From Gammaproteobacteria bacterium (GTDB lineage: Bacteria; Pseudomonadota; Gammaproteobacteria; GRL18): a stretch of DNA of 8,174 nt. The DNA lies in NCBI GenBank assembly GCA_024511395.1, contig JANELJ010000084.1, positions 1 to 8,174 on the forward strand, read 5' to 3'. The first letter of the stretch is position 1, and the number at the start of each line of letters is the position of its first letter. The notes beneath the pieces are model-generated. The model was not told the DNA's origin. It saw only the letters and a program-made list of their open reading frames with translations, and did not search any database. This document shows positions 6,752 to 8,174 of this stretch, one piece after another. The translations under genes were made by a program, and so were the position numbers.

Positions 6752-7767
6752 CTACCATTGATAACCCAGTTTAACCCGGTAGGTGGTATCAGTAGTAGAA
6801 ACATTGTCTTTGGGTTTACTGTCATATTCCCATTCTACTTCAGCACTGGCTACAATACCGGAATTAAGAGGAATACGAAAACCGGTCCAGCTGTTAATAA
6901 CGACTTTATTGGATTTTTCCCAGTCCCATAAGGCATTATCTTTATGATAGAGCTGGACAATATCATCCCAGAGAAACTGCTCGTAATTCACATTCCAGTC
7001 CATGGCCAGATAGTCTTTATCTTTAGTCTGAATATTATTTTCATCCACCTTGACCAGACCAATATCCACACCCAGATTCAGGGCCTTGCTTTCATAAAAC
7101 TGATGTCCCACATGGGGACCAAATGTTACCCGCAGATCCAGGTCAGTAAATTTGTCCCGTTCAAAAATAAGCTGCAGACCATAGTATCTTTTTTTAGAAA
7201 CAAAATAATCGTATTTACCGCTAAATATCCAGTTATCTGCTGTGGTACGGTCTTTATTGGTATCATTCTCCAGATTGCCGCTTAAGGTGTAGCGCTCTGA
7301 CAGACTGCGAAATTCAATTATCCCGTCCATATCCAGCTCATCCTTAATAGTATTACCATGCTGGGATTTAAGGGAAAAATTAGCCCGTCCGCTGATTTTA
7401 AAGCCCTGTCCAGACGCTAGGGATCAGGGTTGATATAGGCAACATTGTCTGTTTTAAAGGCGGTTTTCCATTCTTCACCCTCTTTTTTAATCTGACTGAT
7501 ACCGTTTTCAATATTATTAATATAACGGGATTCAATCACCTCATCCGTCACCAGCATAATTTTAACAGGTTGTTCTGTCTCCAGTTTACTGACCTGATCC
7601 CATTTGATTTTAATCGTACCCGCATAAAAGGTCTTAAAAAAAATGGACTTGCCTTCCTGTGACTCTACCTGCCCCTTAAGAATTGAACCGTCTTTCATAA
7701 TCAGGGTATCGGCATAAACAATTGAATGACTCATAACGAGGAGCAGCAAAAAAATGATGACTCGCAT
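6752..7767 (-). pseudogene. DUF481 outer-membrane beta-barrel protein (YdiY-like), broken by a stop codon and a frameshift
   Basis: The intact 5' part (7767-7417, 116 codons) has a signal peptide of about 19 residues ending IVYA. The usual DUF481 N-terminal domain follows ('DTLIMKDGSILKGQV', 'TFYAGTIKIKWDQVSKL') and ends INPDP before TAG at 7417-7419. Barrel sequence continues in another frame (KISGRANFSLKSQHGNTIKDELD, joined through residues upstream of the internal Met at 7330) to the stop at 6752; it ends with the aromatic 'KLGYQW', typical of outer-membrane strands. Reading TAG as TGG and adding one G near 7410-7411 restores INPDPWRLGQGFKISGR, the expected family sequence. So there are two lesions within about ten bases. 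Start ATG overlaps the mscS stop (TAATG). The family is annotated as salt-induced outer-membrane proteins of unclear role. An assembly error remains possible. Confidence 0.83.
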
Positions 7768-7931
7768 TATAATTTCTCATTCTGTAAACGAATATCAATA
7801 GGCTGTGAAATATCCAGATGTACATCACGCTGAGGAAAGGCAATGGTAATTCTGGCATCATTAAACTTCCTGTTGATGATTTCATTAATTTCACTGGTTA
7901 CCGCTAAATAACTGTTCCGAAATGGTGTCCA
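7767..7931 (-). pseudogene. 3' remnant of an MscS-family mechanosensitive channel gene, cut by an IS630-family element
   Basis: The last 54 codons and TAA stop of a gene are readable. They begin WTPFRNSYLAVTSEINEII and pass through ITIAFPQRDVHLDISQPIDI. This is the carboxy-terminal cytoplasmic domain of MscS-family channels, which characteristically ends with '(I)-FPQ-D(V)(H/R)L'. Going upstream, the frame meets TAA at 7944-7946 inside the insertion sequence, with no start codon before it, so the remnant cannot make a channel. The pore helices and most of the beta domain must lie beyond the IS if they still exist. Its stop overlaps the ATG of the DUF481 gene by one base, so the channel was once the upstream member of this operon. 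MscS-type channels release solutes on hypo-osmotic shock. The family call is confident from the C-terminal motif alone. Confidence 0.8.
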
Positions 7932-7941
7932 TATAAATGGA

Positions 7942-8005
7942 ACTTAAGCTTTGTTTATTGATCAAAGAAATTAACCAAAACAACCTGATCAAACAAAGCT
8001 TAAGT
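7942..8005. repeat. 15-base perfect inverted repeat at the start of the IS630-family transposase
   Basis: ACTTAAGCTTTGTTT (7942-7956) is the exact reverse complement of 7991-8005. A TGATCA copy lies just inside each arm (7959-7964 and 7986-7991). The right arm abuts the transposase ATG at 8006. It may be a subterminal transposase-binding repeat, or in RNA a strong hairpin that hides the translation start. Confidence 0.8.
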
Positions 8006-8174
8006 ATGAATAATATTATAACGGAACTGAGCCGTCCTGTACGCCGACGGTTAAAAAAAGTCGTACAATTTAATAAAGATGGTAACTACAGAAGGCGGGC
8101 TGAAGCTATTTTACTCCTGCATCAGTGCTACAGTAAGAAACAGGTTTCCCAATTACTGAATGCCAGCCGAACAA
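8006..8174 (+). CDS. IS630-family transposase, N-terminal part (runs off the right edge)
   Basis: From the ATG at 8006 the frame is open to the window end, giving 56 codons plus one base. The sequence MNNIITELSRPVRRRLKKVV, then RRRAEAILLLHQCYSKKQVSQLLNASRT, matches the start of IS630/Tc1-mariner-type transposases. These begin with a short basic helix followed by a helix-turn-helix of the '(R)R-(A)-IL-LL---S---VA-LL--SR-(T/S)' type that binds the element's ends. The catalytic DDE/DDD residues are beyond the edge. The start codon directly follows one arm of a 15-base inverted repeat and has no clear Shine-Dalgarno sequence, which should keep expression low. It is divergent from the minus-strand operon whose mscS gene it interrupts. 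Confidence 0.8.
   Translation, partial: MNNIITELSRPVRRRLKKVVQFNKDGNYRRRAEAILLLHQCYSKKQVSQLLNASRT

Larger units (their letters stand above)
7934..8174 (+). mobile_element. Left end of an IS630-family insertion sequence
   Basis: The mscS reading frame stops matching its family immediately beyond 7931, and an IS630-family transposase begins at 8006. IS630 elements insert at TA and duplicate it; TA dinucleotides occur at 7932-7933 and 7934-7935, right at the junction. The exact end cannot be fixed without the other terminus, which lies off the right edge. Confidence 0.65.

Noticed and set aside
6944..7285. A 113-codon plus-strand frame opposite DUF481
   Set aside because: It is antisense to the beta-barrel half, which has typical alternating strands and the aromatic C-terminus of an outer-membrane protein.
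7417..7425. Programmed -1 frameshifting to join the two DUF481 pieces
   Set aside because: The overlap of the two frames (GATCCCTAG region) has no canonical slippery heptamer, and the product would read LASGQGF where the family has WRLGQGF. Two point lesions explain the sequence better.
7676..7894. A 72-codon minus-strand frame starting MKLMKSSTG
   Set aside because: It overlaps the end of the mscS-like remnant and the start of DUF481 in another frame. Both of those have recognisable family motifs and a TAATG junction, so this frame is a shadow.
1..8174. CRISPR array, tRNA or rRNA gene, phage or toxin-antitoxin module
   Set aside because: No regularly spaced short repeats, no tRNA cloverleaf or rRNA-like tracts, and no phage or toxin motifs were seen on either strand.

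Overview
The window looks like part of a gammaproteobacterial chromosome of moderate, slightly AT-leaning base composition. This rests on the Gram-negative envelope genes: a PqiB/LetB-type MCE protein, PqiA/LetA-type membrane proteins, a DUF481 beta-barrel protein, an MscS-type channel and a CPA2 cation/proton antiporter. The genus cannot be told from the sequence. Insertion sequences (IS) sit at both ends, so the segment is an IS-bordered core locus and not a phage or plasmid region.

Layout, left to right. Positions 1 to about 295 hold the end of an IS5-family element; its transposase starts at 231 and runs off the left edge on the minus strand. A short DUF465/YdcH-like gene follows on the plus strand (368-571). 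Everything from 577 to 7931 then lies on the minus strand as one tightly packed cluster. In transcription order it contains the 3' end of an mscS-like gene, a DUF481 gene broken by a nonsense codon plus a frameshift, two separate half-size LetA/PqiA proteins, a very long LetB/PqiB protein with eight MCE domains, and a CPA2 antiporter with a TrkA-N domain. At the right edge an IS630-family element (about 7934 to the end, transposase on the plus strand) has cut the mscS-like gene, leaving only its last 54 codons.

The genes fit together as an envelope-maintenance operon. LetA/LetB systems are inner-membrane-anchored MCE tunnels that span the periplasm and are thought to move lipids between membranes. 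The linked mechanosensitive channel, DUF481 barrel and ion antiporter suggest a wider role in envelope or osmotic homeostasis, which is inference. Gene junctions are very tight (TAATG between mscS and DUF481, TGATG between the two LetA halves), which supports co-transcription. The IS630 insertion has probably removed the upstream part of the operon, possibly including its promoter, and the DUF481 gene is already broken, so the first part of the operon seems to be decaying while the LetA/LetB/antiporter part stays open.

The points most worth a second look are the eight-ring MCE protein built from four copies of a two-domain unit of about 238 residues, the LetA homologue split into two proteins, the double lesion in DUF481, and hairpins placed just upstream of both transposase start codons. 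No stretch longer than 300 bases is without a gene.
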